DNA from: an uncultured Parabacteroides sp. | GTDB lineage: Bacteria > Bacteroidota > Bacteroidia > Bacteroidales > Tannerellaceae | NCBI RefSeq assembly: GCF_902493135.1 | Contig: NZ_CABUOD010000022.1 | Coordinates: forward strand, 1 to 64,000 | Direction: 5' to 3' | Length of the DNA stretch: 64,000 nt | Shown: positions 54,081 through 62,294 of the stretch, one piece after another | Numbering within the stretch: position 1 is the stretch's first letter | How the letters are laid out: every line of letters begins with the position of its first letter | Program-made: the position numbers and the translations under genes | Notes under the pieces: generated by a model | Databases searched by the model: none | What the model was told of the DNA's origin: nothing | The model's input: only the letters and a program-made list of their open reading frames with translations

Positions 54081-56117
54081 TTACTTCACCGTCCAGACCA
54101 CTTTATCATTCACAGGATGCTTCTTTTGGGTGGAACGAGCCTCTATCGTATTCTCCCCATCCTGCAAAGCGACACCTTTCCACTCGAATGTCGCATATTC
54201 GTCCGGCTTTTGTTTGCCGATGCTTTTTCCGTTTACAAACAATTCTACTTCCGGCTGATTGGAGAAGATCATGATATCCGTAACAGCCAAGGAACGGTCG
54301 CGATGGCGACGGTTCGTAATATAGACAAACGGTTCGTCTTCGTTCCAGTTCGCTTTATAGAAATAGAAAGCATCTTTCTTCACCTTACGGTCGAAAGTAA
54401 CCAGACCTTTGTCGTTGATGCCGGGGCGATCGCCTTCCACACGGTGGGCCGCTCCGAAATCAAACAGGTTCCAAATGAAAGAGCCCCAGACAAACGGACG
54501 TTCCGCCAAAGCTTTCCAGTTACCGATATGATAATAGGTCTGATAATTCTCCGGATGCCACCAGCCGGAAGCAATCCCCCGTTTCACGGAATCCTGCTGG
54601 TGGTAGATGCTCGCCCCTGCGCCATATTCGCTGATGGCGATCTTATATTCCGGATGCGCCTTGTGATTGGCGTCCAGCCATTTCCCCATATCGGACGGTG
54701 AACCGCCATACCAACCGAAATACTGGTTCCAGGCAATCACATCGGTTACCTTATTTATATCATCGTCGTAAGAAAGGAAGCTGGCAGATGTCGTCAGGCG
54801 GGTCGGGTCCTCCTTATGAGCCAGGTCGTTCAGTTCCTCGATATATTCGGTAGGATTGTCTCCGATGGTCTTCAACTCGTTGAACAGTCCCCAGAAACAG
54901 ATCGACGGATGGTTATAATGCTGGCGGATCAATTCTTTCAACTGCTCTTTCCCGTTCTCGCGGAAAGAAGGCTGGTTGATGTAGCCCTGGTCCTGATATC
55001 CGCCCGGCCCGATCTGCGGGATCTCAGCCCAGGTGACAATACCATACTTATCCATCAGATCATAAAAATAAGTCGCTTGCGGATAGTGAGCCAGACGAAC
55101 GGCATTGGCTCCCATCTCGACCATAATGGCCGCATCTTCATCATGGTGCATCTTATAAAGCGCATTTCCCCGTTCCGCCCGATCCTGGTGGCGACATACG
55201 CCTTTCAGTTTCAGATGTTCGCCATTCAGAAAGAAACCTTCCTCCGCATCCACATGATAAAAACGCAATCCCAACGGCTGGACAATCCGGTCGATTATTT
55301 GGCCTTCAGAGGAAAGAGAGACTTCGGCCTTATACATGAACGGATCTTTACGACCCTTCCATAAATGGGGGTTCCGGATAGTCAGATCCATTCCCGTCGT
55401 TGCCCAATCATTAGCCTCCACAGTCACCTTTATATCCTGCTGTTGGACGAGCTTATCGCCATCCCAGATCTTGACGTCCACTTTTACAGGCTGAGCCGTC
55501 GCGCTTCCGTTAGATACCAGAACTTTTGCTCTTACATCGGCCTGCTCTTTCGTTACTTTATTCTGAATCAGATAGACACCGGGAGAAGCATAGTCGGTCA
55601 ACGAGATATTGACCGGGTCTGTGATAATCAGATTTACATCCCGGTAGATACCTCCATAGAAGTTAAAATCGCCGACCAACGGCATGACATCCTGCTGCAA
55701 GGCATTATTCACTTTTACCAGTATCCGGTTGTCGGCATCATATTTCACCTTATCCGTAATCTCGAATACAAACGCGCCATATCCTCCGCGGTGCTCGCCG
55801 ATATGAACATCATTTATGAAAACATTCGCAATTGTATTGACTCCTTCAAAACGCAGGAAGAGGCGTTTGCCTTTCCATTCGGGTTTTACAAACAGCGTTT
55901 TGGTATAGTTACCCATTCCGCGATAGTAATCCTGTTTACCGGAAAGGGCATCGCCGCTGTTCCAGGTATGAGGCAGGTTCACGCGTTCCTCGCTTTTAAA
56001 CTGTACCTGATGGGAAAAACGGAACATCCAGTTCTCGTTCAACAGGATTTCCTTACGTGCGGCAAAGACTGAAGTGCTGATAAAAAGGAGTATCAGACTG
56101 AAGATTGTGTGTTTCAT
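54081..56117 (-). CDS. GH2 family glycoside hydrolase
   Basis: A 678-residue exported enzyme (signal LLFISTSVFA) of the beta-galactosidase/beta-glucuronidase family. It has the N-terminal sugar-binding sandwich (VNLPHTWNSGD, YRGMGNYTKTLF), the TIM barrel with acid/base Glu in CFWGLFNELKT (about residue 415) and nucleophile Glu in IAISEYGAGA (about 497), and a C-terminal DUF4982-like domain (VTDIMIFSNQPEVELFVNGKSIG). It would trim terminal beta-galactose or beta-uronic acid. It is convergent with the plus arm and has its own promoter. Confidence 0.93.
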   Translation of the reverse strand: MKHTIFSLILLFISTSVFAARKEILLNENWMFRFSHQVQFKSEERVNLPHTWNSGDALSGKQDYYRGMGNYTKTLFVKPEWKGKRLFLRFEGVNTIANVFINDVHIGEHRGGYGAFVFEITDKVKYDADNRILVKVNNALQQDVMPLVGDFNFYGGIYRDVNLIITDPVNISLTDYASPGVYLIQNKVTKEQADVRAKVLVSNGSATAQPVKVDVKIWDGDKLVQQQDIKVTVEANDWATTGMDLTIRNPHLWKGRKDPFMYKAEVSLSSEGQIIDRIVQPLGLRFYHVDAEEGFFLNGEHLKLKGVCRHQDRAERGNALYKMHHDEDAAIMVEMGANAVRLAHYPQATYFYDLMDKYGIVTWAEIPQIGPGGYQDQGYINQPSFRENGKEQLKELIRQHYNHPSICFWGLFNELKTIGDNPTEYIEELNDLAHKEDPTRLTTSASFLSYDDDINKVTDVIAWNQYFGWYGGSPSDMGKWLDANHKAHPEYKIAISEYGAGASIYHQQDSVKRGIASGWWHPENYQTYYHIGNWKALAERPFVWGSFIWNLFDFGAAHRVEGDRPGINDKGLVTFDRKVKKDAFYFYKANWNEDEPFVYITNRRHRDRSLAVTDIMIFSNQPEVELFVNGKSIGKQKPDEYATFEWKGVALQDGENTIEARSTQKKHPVNDKVVWTVK

Positions 56118-56143
56118 GTTTACAAAATTCTTTATTTACGGTT

Positions 56144-56151
56144 CAAAAGTA
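56144..56151 (-). promoter_or_regulatory. -7 box of the GH2 gene
   Basis: TACTTTTG on the minus strand, 26 bases ahead of the GH2 ATG, fits TAnnTTTG. Confidence 0.5.
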
Positions 56152-56234
56152 GGCGATTGACGGCAGAGAGACAGGCACAATTTGTCTAATTGGACGGACA
56201 GATTTGTCCGAGAGCGCCATTTTAAATAAAAAAA

Positions 56235-56270
56235 CTCCCTTGCCGTCAGTCAAAACAAACGGCAAGGGAG
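56235..56270 (-). terminator. terminator of the TonB-receptor-like gene
   Basis: CTCCCTTGCCGT pairs perfectly with ACGGCAAGGGAG over a 12-base loop, followed on the minus strand by seven T. Confidence 0.9.
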
Positions 56271-56292
56271 CTGCCCTCAAGCAAGATTGGCT

Positions 56293-58860
56293 TTACATCG
56301 CTTGTTCGCCGCCACCGGCGCTGTTGCTTTCTCCACCGCCTTTAGTATCGTCATTGCTGATGCCACGGCGGACTTTCTTGATCTGTCCTTTCATCGTACC
56401 GAAACGATAAGAGACACTCAAACGGAACTCACGGGCATGACGCCAAGTGGTAGAACGGTCCACAAACCCTTCGCCTGTCGTAGTCGATTCCATCTTCATC
56501 GTTTTCCAGAACGGGTTCTGTGCTCCTAAAGAGACAGAGAGTTTCTTTTTCAGGAAATCCTTGCTGATATTCAACCCGGCAAAATAGAAAGGAGATTGTT
56601 CACTCTGCAATTGGATCCACGGGCTGAAATAACCTCCATGCAAATTAATACGGAAATCTTTCGGCAAATTGAACTGTGTTCCTGCAAAGATTCGACCGGC
56701 CACACCATCCTTTGTCAGACCTAATGCTTTCTTGCTGTCGATATTCGTATAGTCGAATCCGCCGTTCATATAGATACGGAACAGAGGAACCGGATTCCAG
56801 CTGCCATACAGGAACAATCCGACCTGCTGACGTTTTCCCATATTCCCATAAGTGCTATAAGAAGCTCCGTTATATTGAGAAAGCGGATTGGATTCCGGGA
56901 AGTTCGCTATTATCGTATATCTTTCAATCGCATTATTAACGAATGTATAGCTCAAACTTGCATTAATACTGAACTTCTGTGCGAACTTACTAAAGTTGAA
57001 GTTCACATTATTACTCTTTTCCGAATCCAGGTTCGGATTACCTTGCGAGATACGCTGCGGGTCGATATTATTCAAATACGGATTCAGATACCAGATGCCC
57101 GGACGTTGGATACGCATATTGTATCCTAAACGAAACTGTGAAGACATATCCAACTGATAAGTCAATGTCGCATTCGGAACAATGTCAAAGTAGTTTGTCT
57201 TGAAGTTTTCTTCCGGCGCCTTGGCAAACTCCGCATTCAGGCTGGTCCCTTCCGCACGGACACCTGCTTTAGCCCCGAACTTATTGAACTTGACCATATA
57301 CCCCAAGTAAGCGGAATAAATATGCTGGGTATGGCGGAAATCGCTATTACGCTGCGAAATATCCTGCCAAGCATCCAAAGAATCCTTTACCTGCTCCAAT
57401 GTATTACTCTTGCTCTGGCGGTTTATATATTTTACACCGGCTTCCAGTGTTTGATCTTTAAACAAAGGGGTCGTATAATCGACCTGTGCCGTATGTTCCG
57501 TTGTGGAAGCATCATTGATATTCCAATTAGGATAACGGTAAGCCTGAGCGTAAACGCCTTCCAGATCTTCAAGCCTTGAATGTCCTTCATTGTCATTGGG
57601 CGATTGGCTGAAACGATAAGACAACGTCAGCAATTCATCCTTCTTACTGGTCGAATGCTGGAAATCGACATTGACATCCGTGGAGCCGAACGTCCCCTTC
57701 GAATCCGAATAGCGTTTATAAGAATACATTGTTGTCGGTTCTCCATTTGTCAGATCGGTCCGATTGACCTTATCCGCAATCAGCTCGGACAGATTATTCG
57801 ATTTTCCCCGGAACAAATTAACACCAACACTCAATAAGTTCAACGTGTCGATCTCATAGCTCCCTTCCAGATAACCATATTGGAACGGGCCTTTGTTTTT
57901 GCTACGTCCATGCTCGTTCAACAAAGAAGACGGACGGGTAAAAGTCTCGTCACCCTGCTGGTATTTGGCTTCCTGCTCATCCCGCATCGAATAGGCATCA
58001 TTCCAGGGGGAATTACGGTAGTTATAACCATAATTGGCTGTAATACCGAACTTCCCTGCCTTCATCGAGACATAGCCGCCGCCGCCGAAGCTACCCAGCG
58101 TACTGGCATTGGCACGAACCGTTCCCGTATATCCCTGCAAGGCGTTCTTGGTCGTAATGATATTGATTATACCGCCGACACCTTCAGCATCATATTTGGA
58201 TCCCGGATCGGTAATGACCTCGATGTTCTTGATCGAGCTGGCGGGCATACTTTTCAATACATCGGAAGCATTGTCACCGCTCAGCAGGTTGGAGGGCTTG
58301 CCATTCATATAAATTTTATAATTGGAAGATCCTTTCAGCTGGATTTTATCCTCGCCATCCACAGTGACCATCGGAACCTTACGGAACATTTCCAACGCAT
58401 TGCTGGTTTTAGCTTCCGGGTCGTCTTCCAGGCTGTAAGTCAATTTATCGACTTCCACCTTGACCAGCGGCTTTTGAGCCGTTACGGTAACCTCTTTTAG
58501 CTGCTGGGTATCGTCATTCATAAACAACTTGCCGAAATTCACGACTTTCTTGTTTTCCGACAAGGTAAAGGCCTTCTTAACAGGAATTTTTCCTAAAGAT
58601 TCCATTGTCATCACATATTTACCCGGCTTGTTCATCGTTGCCGTGAACTTGCCATCATCATCACAAGCCAACAATTTCACAGGATTCTGTGGTGCGGAAG
58701 CCAAAGCTATCCTCAATGTGGCATAAGGTACGGACTCATTGGATAAAGAGTCGACTACTTGGCCCTTAATCGTAAAGGCCGCCGATCCACTTCCGGTCTG
58801 CGCAAACACTGACGCAGACGCAAATAGTATCAGCATTAAATAGAGTAGTTTTTCTTTCAT
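56293..58860 (-). CDS. TonB-dependent-receptor-like outer-membrane barrel (OMP_b-brl_3 type)
   Basis: An 855-residue outer-membrane protein. After a signal (LILFASASVFAQ) it has a carboxypeptidase-like domain (FTIKGQVVDSLSNESVPYATLRI), a plug region (VEVDKLTYSLEDDPEAKTSNALEMFRKVPMV; IEVITDPGSKYDAEGVGGIINIIT) and a large barrel. This is the outer-membrane beta-barrel family 3, not a SusC. Ligand unknown. A short tail (SNAGGGEQAM) follows the last barrel strand. It is transcribed separately from the PUL. Confidence 0.9.
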   Translation of the reverse strand: MKEKLLYLMLILFASASVFAQTGSGSAAFTIKGQVVDSLSNESVPYATLRIALASAPQNPVKLLACDDDGKFTATMNKPGKYVMTMESLGKIPVKKAFTLSENKKVVNFGKLFMNDDTQQLKEVTVTAQKPLVKVEVDKLTYSLEDDPEAKTSNALEMFRKVPMVTVDGEDKIQLKGSSNYKIYMNGKPSNLLSGDNASDVLKSMPASSIKNIEVITDPGSKYDAEGVGGIINIITTKNALQGYTGTVRANASTLGSFGGGGYVSMKAGKFGITANYGYNYRNSPWNDAYSMRDEQEAKYQQGDETFTRPSSLLNEHGRSKNKGPFQYGYLEGSYEIDTLNLLSVGVNLFRGKSNNLSELIADKVNRTDLTNGEPTTMYSYKRYSDSKGTFGSTDVNVDFQHSTSKKDELLTLSYRFSQSPNDNEGHSRLEDLEGVYAQAYRYPNWNINDASTTEHTAQVDYTTPLFKDQTLEAGVKYINRQSKSNTLEQVKDSLDAWQDISQRNSDFRHTQHIYSAYLGYMVKFNKFGAKAGVRAEGTSLNAEFAKAPEENFKTNYFDIVPNATLTYQLDMSSQFRLGYNMRIQRPGIWYLNPYLNNIDPQRISQGNPNLDSEKSNNVNFNFSKFAQKFSINASLSYTFVNNAIERYTIIANFPESNPLSQYNGASYSTYGNMGKRQQVGLFLYGSWNPVPLFRIYMNGGFDYTNIDSKKALGLTKDGVAGRIFAGTQFNLPKDFRINLHGGYFSPWIQLQSEQSPFYFAGLNISKDFLKKKLSVSLGAQNPFWKTMKMESTTTGEGFVDRSTTWRHAREFRLSVSYRFGTMKGQIKKVRRGISNDDTKGGGESNSAGGGEQAM

Positions 58861-59004
58861 TAAATTTGAGAATTTAGATATTATCGATTTAAACAAATTA
58901 AAAACAGTTGCAAATGTAGCTTTATCTACGAAGCATTCGTATTTTTAGCGATTTAAAGAATTGTAAAAGTTGTATTTAGATGTTCGATTTCCAAAGATTT
59001 CACC

Positions 59005-59012
59005 TATTTTTG
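59005..59012 (+). promoter_or_regulatory. -7 box of the nitroreductase-like gene
   Basis: TATTTTTG fits TAnnTTTG and lies 29 bases ahead of the ATG at 59042. Confidence 0.5.
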
Positions 59013-59041
59013 TAGAAACCATTCATAAAAAGGACAAGTTT

Positions 59042-59674
59042 ATGAGAAAATTATCAATCATTTTTGCAGCGTTGCTGCTCATCGTCACTATGCATGCACA
59101 AGATCTGAAAGCAATCAAATTGAACTCGCCGGACAAAGACAGAGGCAGTTCCGTCACGAAAGCATTAGCCGACCGCCACTCCGACCGGGAGTATGCGGCT
59201 AAGGAACTCAGTCTACAGGATCTATCGGATTTGCTGTGGGCCGCAAACGGGATAAACCGCCCGGATGGGAAACGAACGGCGCCTTCCGCCCTGAACAAAC
59301 AGGATATCGATATTTATGTCATCATGAAAGAGGGCGCTTACTTGTACGATGCCAAAGCAAACAGCCTGCAACCCATTGCCAAAGGAGATCACCGGGCTGC
59401 TGTTGCCGGCAGTCAGGACTTTGTCAAATCGGCCCCGGTCAGTCTGGTGCTCGTTTCCGATCTTTCCCGCTTCGGAAACATTGCCGACCACACCAAACTG
59501 ATGGCAGCTGTCGATGCCGGCATCGTTTGCCAGAACATCAATATTTTCTGCGCAGCCACAGGTCTGGCAACCGTTCCCCGTGCCACGATGGACCAGGCAG
59601 CTTTAAAACGGATTCTGAAATTAACAGACAACCAGTTGCCGATCATGAACAATCCGGTGGGATATCAAAAATAA
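59042..59674 (+). CDS. secreted nitroreductase/SagB-like protein
   Basis: A 210-residue protein with signal (LLLIVTMHAQ) and nitroreductase-fold blocks: RHSDREYAAKELSLQDLSDLLWAANGINRPDGKRTAPSA near the start and a C-terminal GLATVPRATMD…LPIMNNPVGY. It probably binds FMN; substrate unknown. The last codons (…GYQK) appear altered: 31 bases at 59636-59666 are repeated at 60803-60833, where the frame ends …GYPRK, the probable original end. Confidence 0.85.
   Translation: MRKLSIIFAALLLIVTMHAQDLKAIKLNSPDKDRGSSVTKALADRHSDREYAAKELSLQDLSDLLWAANGINRPDGKRTAPSALNKQDIDIYVIMKEGAYLYDAKANSLQPIAKGDHRAAVAGSQDFVKSAPVSLVLVSDLSRFGNIADHTKLMAAVDAGIVCQNINIFCAATGLATVPRATMDQAALKRILKLTDNQLPIMNNPVGYQK
59636..59666 (+). 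repeat. 31-bp direct repeat, left copy
   Basis: Exact 31-base match to 60803-60833, lying in the last codons of the nitroreductase-like gene (encoding LPIMNNPVGY). The two copies bracket the Fic gene with 1167 bases start to start. Confidence 0.95.
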
Positions 59675-59836
59675 CTCGAGTTTCGGGAGTAGGTCTTTAG
59701 CCCATGCGGTTCATTGCCCTAAATAATTATATACATATCATCCCCTTTTGAGATTTACGTTCCAAGTATATTGACTATATTTGCAGAATATTCGTGTGAT
59801 ACATAAGCATCATATTCGTGTTTTGCAATAATCATT

Positions 59837-60772
59837 TTGAAGATATTGGTAGATACAGGGCAAACAGTCCGGGCAGGTAGAGTGATTGGCGCATTTCGCA
59901 ATATCGGGCGAACAGACATAGCCGATGAAATAGCCGGAACAATGAAACGCATGGGTTATACCATTTATGAAGAAGACCCGTTTGAAAAGGTTATGGAAAT
60001 TCATGTGTCGCAATCTCCCTATACTGTTCGCTTGCGCTTGATGTGGCAGAATATGAGAGAGGATGTAATTGCTAATTTCACCCGGCTTAAAAGTAATCTT
60101 TCCGCCAAAGAATTTTTAGAGCGAATGGAAACCCGATACAAATTGGATGCTTATCATTCTTTGTCTATTGAAGGATATCGGGTTACCGACGAATTAATAA
60201 ACAAAGTAAAAAGCGGTGCATGGAAGCCGGATGGAGAGGATATGGATTCAAAGAATGCGCTTGCCGCACGTGGCTATTGGCAAGCCTTTCAGGAAGTCAA
60301 AAAGAGCGTATCGGATATTCTAAAAGGCAGTAATAGCGCAAAGGTGGCGGAACGGGATTTATCGGCATGGCACAGCGAAATGTTCATGCCCTGCGTTACG
60401 GCGGGCATTATCAAACCATCCGATATTGTCGGTTATCGTTCCCATCAGGTCTATATTCGTAACTCGATGCACACCCCCTTAAATCCGGGCGCACTTCGTG
60501 ATGCCATGACCACTTTGTTTGAGTTGCTCAAAGAAGAACCGGAAGCCTGTGTAAGAGCCGTATTAGGTCATTTCCTGTTTACTTATATTCATCCTTTTAT
60601 GGATGGAAACGGTCGTATCGGACGATTCTTAATGAATGCCATGTTGGCTTCGGGGGGTTACGATTGGTTGATTATCCCTGTGGAAAAGCGGGATGAATAT
60701 ATGACAGCTCTCGAAAAAGCAAGCGTTGAGGGGGATATAGTTCCTTTCGTGAGGTTTTTGTCGAGTATTTAA
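59837..60772 (+). CDS. Fic family protein (class II-like), atypical start
   Basis: A 311-residue Fic enzyme that would transfer AMP or a similar group to a protein. The catalytic motif HPFMDGNGR (His252) is canonical. An inhibitory-helix motif SLSIEG (108-113) fits the (S/T)xxxE(G/N) rule, placed N-terminal as in class II Fic proteins. The frame opens with TTG at 59837; no ATG lies between the upstream stop (59804-59806) and codon 37, though conserved-looking sequence (TGQTVRAGRVIGAFRNIG) precedes that. The N-terminus may be truncated. A TATATTTG lies about 60 bases upstream. It sits between the 31-bp repeats. Confidence 0.83.
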   Translation: MKILVDTGQTVRAGRVIGAFRNIGRTDIADEIAGTMKRMGYTIYEEDPFEKVMEIHVSQSPYTVRLRLMWQNMREDVIANFTRLKSNLSAKEFLERMETRYKLDAYHSLSIEGYRVTDELINKVKSGAWKPDGEDMDSKNALAARGYWQAFQEVKKSVSDILKGSNSAKVAERDLSAWHSEMFMPCVTAGIIKPSDIVGYRSHQVYIRNSMHTPLNPGALRDAMTTLFELLKEEPEACVRAVLGHFLFTYIHPFMDGNGRIGRFLMNAMLASGGYDWLIIPVEKRDEYMTALEKASVEGDIVPFVRFLSSI

Positions 60773-60844
60773 TCAAGTCACCACGTGCTCGGATTACAAG
60801 AATTGCCGATCATGAACAATCCGGTGGGATATCCACGTAAATAA
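60773..60844 (+). pseudogene. remnant of a nitroreductase-like 3' end
   Basis: The frame after the Fic stop reads VLGLQELPIMNNPVGYPRK and stops at 60842-60844, matching the C-terminus of the upstream gene (LTDNQLPIMNNPVGY). It includes the right copy of the 31-bp repeat (60803-60833). It has no start of its own and is a displaced or duplicated gene end. Confidence 0.75.
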
Positions 60845-60879
60845 AAAGCATTTGTTATTTTTCCTATCATAATCCTTCA

Positions 60880-61056
60880 TTGATTATCAGTTAATTATGA
60901 TGATAGATGATAGATAAAAGGCCTTTTTGTAAAACTTTTATGATTTCGAATTAAAAAACGCCGCCTTAAAGGTGACGTTTTTTAATTCATTTTCCATAAA
61001 CTTTTACCAAAAGCTTTTTTATCTATCATCTATCATCATAAACAACTGATAATCAA
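60880..61056. repeat. 177-bp inverted repeat (cruciform-like element)
   Basis: TTGATTATCAG at the left pairs with CTGATAATCAA at the right; inside, TTATGATGATAGATGATAG pairs with CTATCATCTATCATCATAA. The centre is GAATTAAAAAACG…CGTTTTTTAATTC around a short stem. Nearly the whole element can pair. Non-coding. Confidence 0.85.
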
Positions 61057-61086
61057 CAATGACTATTTTTCAACAATAACCCTATT

Positions 61087-61130
61087 GGTTACGCATGCCA
61101 AAGCATAGGGTTACGCATGCTAAAGCATAG
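61087..61130. repeat. 22-bp tandem repeat, two copies
   Basis: GGTTACGCATGCCAAAGCAT + AG occurs twice in a row with one C/T change, with a broken third start (CATTAC). Sequence from here to about 61330 shows no gene. Confidence 0.8.
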
Positions 61131-61332
61131 CATTACAGCTCGCCAAACAGTTCGGTTGATCTCCGACCCTGGCAAACGATATATCTGCCTGCCTTCCGCA
61201 TTGTCGACAATTAAGATTGTACAGAGTTGATAATAGAATGAGAGGATTGCGACCTTAGTACTAAGGGAACTATGGATTTTGTGGGGGAGATTAGGACGGT
61301 AATGGTACTTGTTTTCACCCGTTGAATAGTTG

Positions 61333-61364
61333 TTTGCAGAAAAAAATGACGTTTTTTATATTTG
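61333..61364 (+). promoter_or_regulatory. promoter of the ECF sigma gene
   Basis: -33 TTTG at 61333-61336, a 20-base spacer, and -7 TATATTTG at 61357-61364. A second TAnnTTTG box (TATTTTTG, 61403-61410) lies nearer the start and may be another initiation site. Confidence 0.55.
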
Positions 61365-61462
61365 TATTCACCAAATTGCCGACCGTGAAAAAGAATTTTA
61401 CTTATTTTTGTCAGATAAACAACCATAGTTCCTTAGAACTAAATCCATTCGAACAGCACATC

Positions 61463-62035
61463 ATGGACGAGAAAACGGACATAAAACGATTCAACAATAT
61501 TTTCGTCACCCATCGGGACCGATATATCCGGTTCGCCTATTCTTATACATACAATCAAGAAGCAGCGGAAGACCTGGTGACGGAAAGCCTGATGTACTAT
61601 TGGGAGAACCGGCATCGGTTAGAAGAAGTCAAAGACATACCTTTATATATATTAGTCACCCTAAAAAACAAATGCTTAGACTATCTTCAACGGGAACGTA
61701 CCTGGAGCAATATCGCCGAAAATTTATTATCGAACAAAGAATGGGAATTACAAATGCGTATCTCCAGCCTGGAGGCATGCGAGCCGGAAACGTTATTCAG
61801 CAATGAAGTGCAGGAACTTATTAGCCGGGCCTTAGCCAAATTACCGGAAAAATCCAGTCGCATATTCATTATGAGTCGCTATGAAGGGAAAAATTATCAG
61901 ACAATTGCCCAAGAGACAAATCTCTCTGTAAAAAGTGTTGAGTTCCACATTAGCAAAGCCTTAAACGTGCTACGAAAAGAACTGAAAGATTACCTCCCCT
62001 GCCTACTATTTGTATTCGATTTCTTCTACAATTAA
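61463..62035 (+). CDS. ECF-type RNA polymerase sigma-70 factor
   Basis: A 190-residue sigma factor. Region 2 reads YIRFAYSYTYNQEAAEDLVTESLMYYWENR and region 4 ALAKLPEKSSRIFIMSRYEGKNYQTIAQETNLSVKSVEFHISKALNVLRKEL, the Bacteroidota ECF pattern. MDEKTDIKRF is taken as start. Such genes are usually followed by a fecR anti-sigma gene and a susC; here a reverse-oriented Fic gene intervenes and a FecR-like start appears only at 63955. Confidence 0.92.
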   Translation: MDEKTDIKRFNNIFVTHRDRYIRFAYSYTYNQEAAEDLVTESLMYYWENRHRLEEVKDIPLYILVTLKNKCLDYLQRERTWSNIAENLLSNKEWELQMRISSLEACEPETLFSNEVQELISRALAKLPEKSSRIFIMSRYEGKNYQTIAQETNLSVKSVEFHISKALNVLRKELKDYLPCLLFVFDFFYN

Positions 62036-62070
62036 TAACAAGTTCTTCATTCTGTCTTTACTTTCATGAA

Positions 62071-62139
62071 GTTTCCTTACAGGGAAACTCCCGTTTCCTA
62101 CCGAGGGAATTTTCGTTTCCTTCAGGGGGAAACTTTAAT
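62071..62139. repeat. GGGAAACT…GTTTCCT tandem array, locus 2
   Basis: About three units of 22-23 bases (GGGAAACTCCCGTTTCCT…, GGGAATTTTCGTTTCCT…, GGGAAACT…) behind the sigma gene. It is the same family as 23938-24041. Confidence 0.75.
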
Positions 62140-62294
62140 AGGCTGGTTATCAATGCTTACCAATATACTATTTTAAGATTCGTTTTTTTACTTCATTCAA
62201 AGTATATCAGGTACTTGTATTTTATCCCTAAACCAGGGGAATATATAAGTTCATGTCTTTTAGTAAATGTAATATAATTGCGATTGACTAACTA

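Noticed and set aside
59675..59836. Short integrase or transposase gene next to the Fic cassette
   Set aside because: The gaps flanking the Fic gene are too short and no recombinase motif is visible on either strand.
61087..61130. CRISPR-like repeats
   Set aside because: Only two abutting 22-bp units without spacers.
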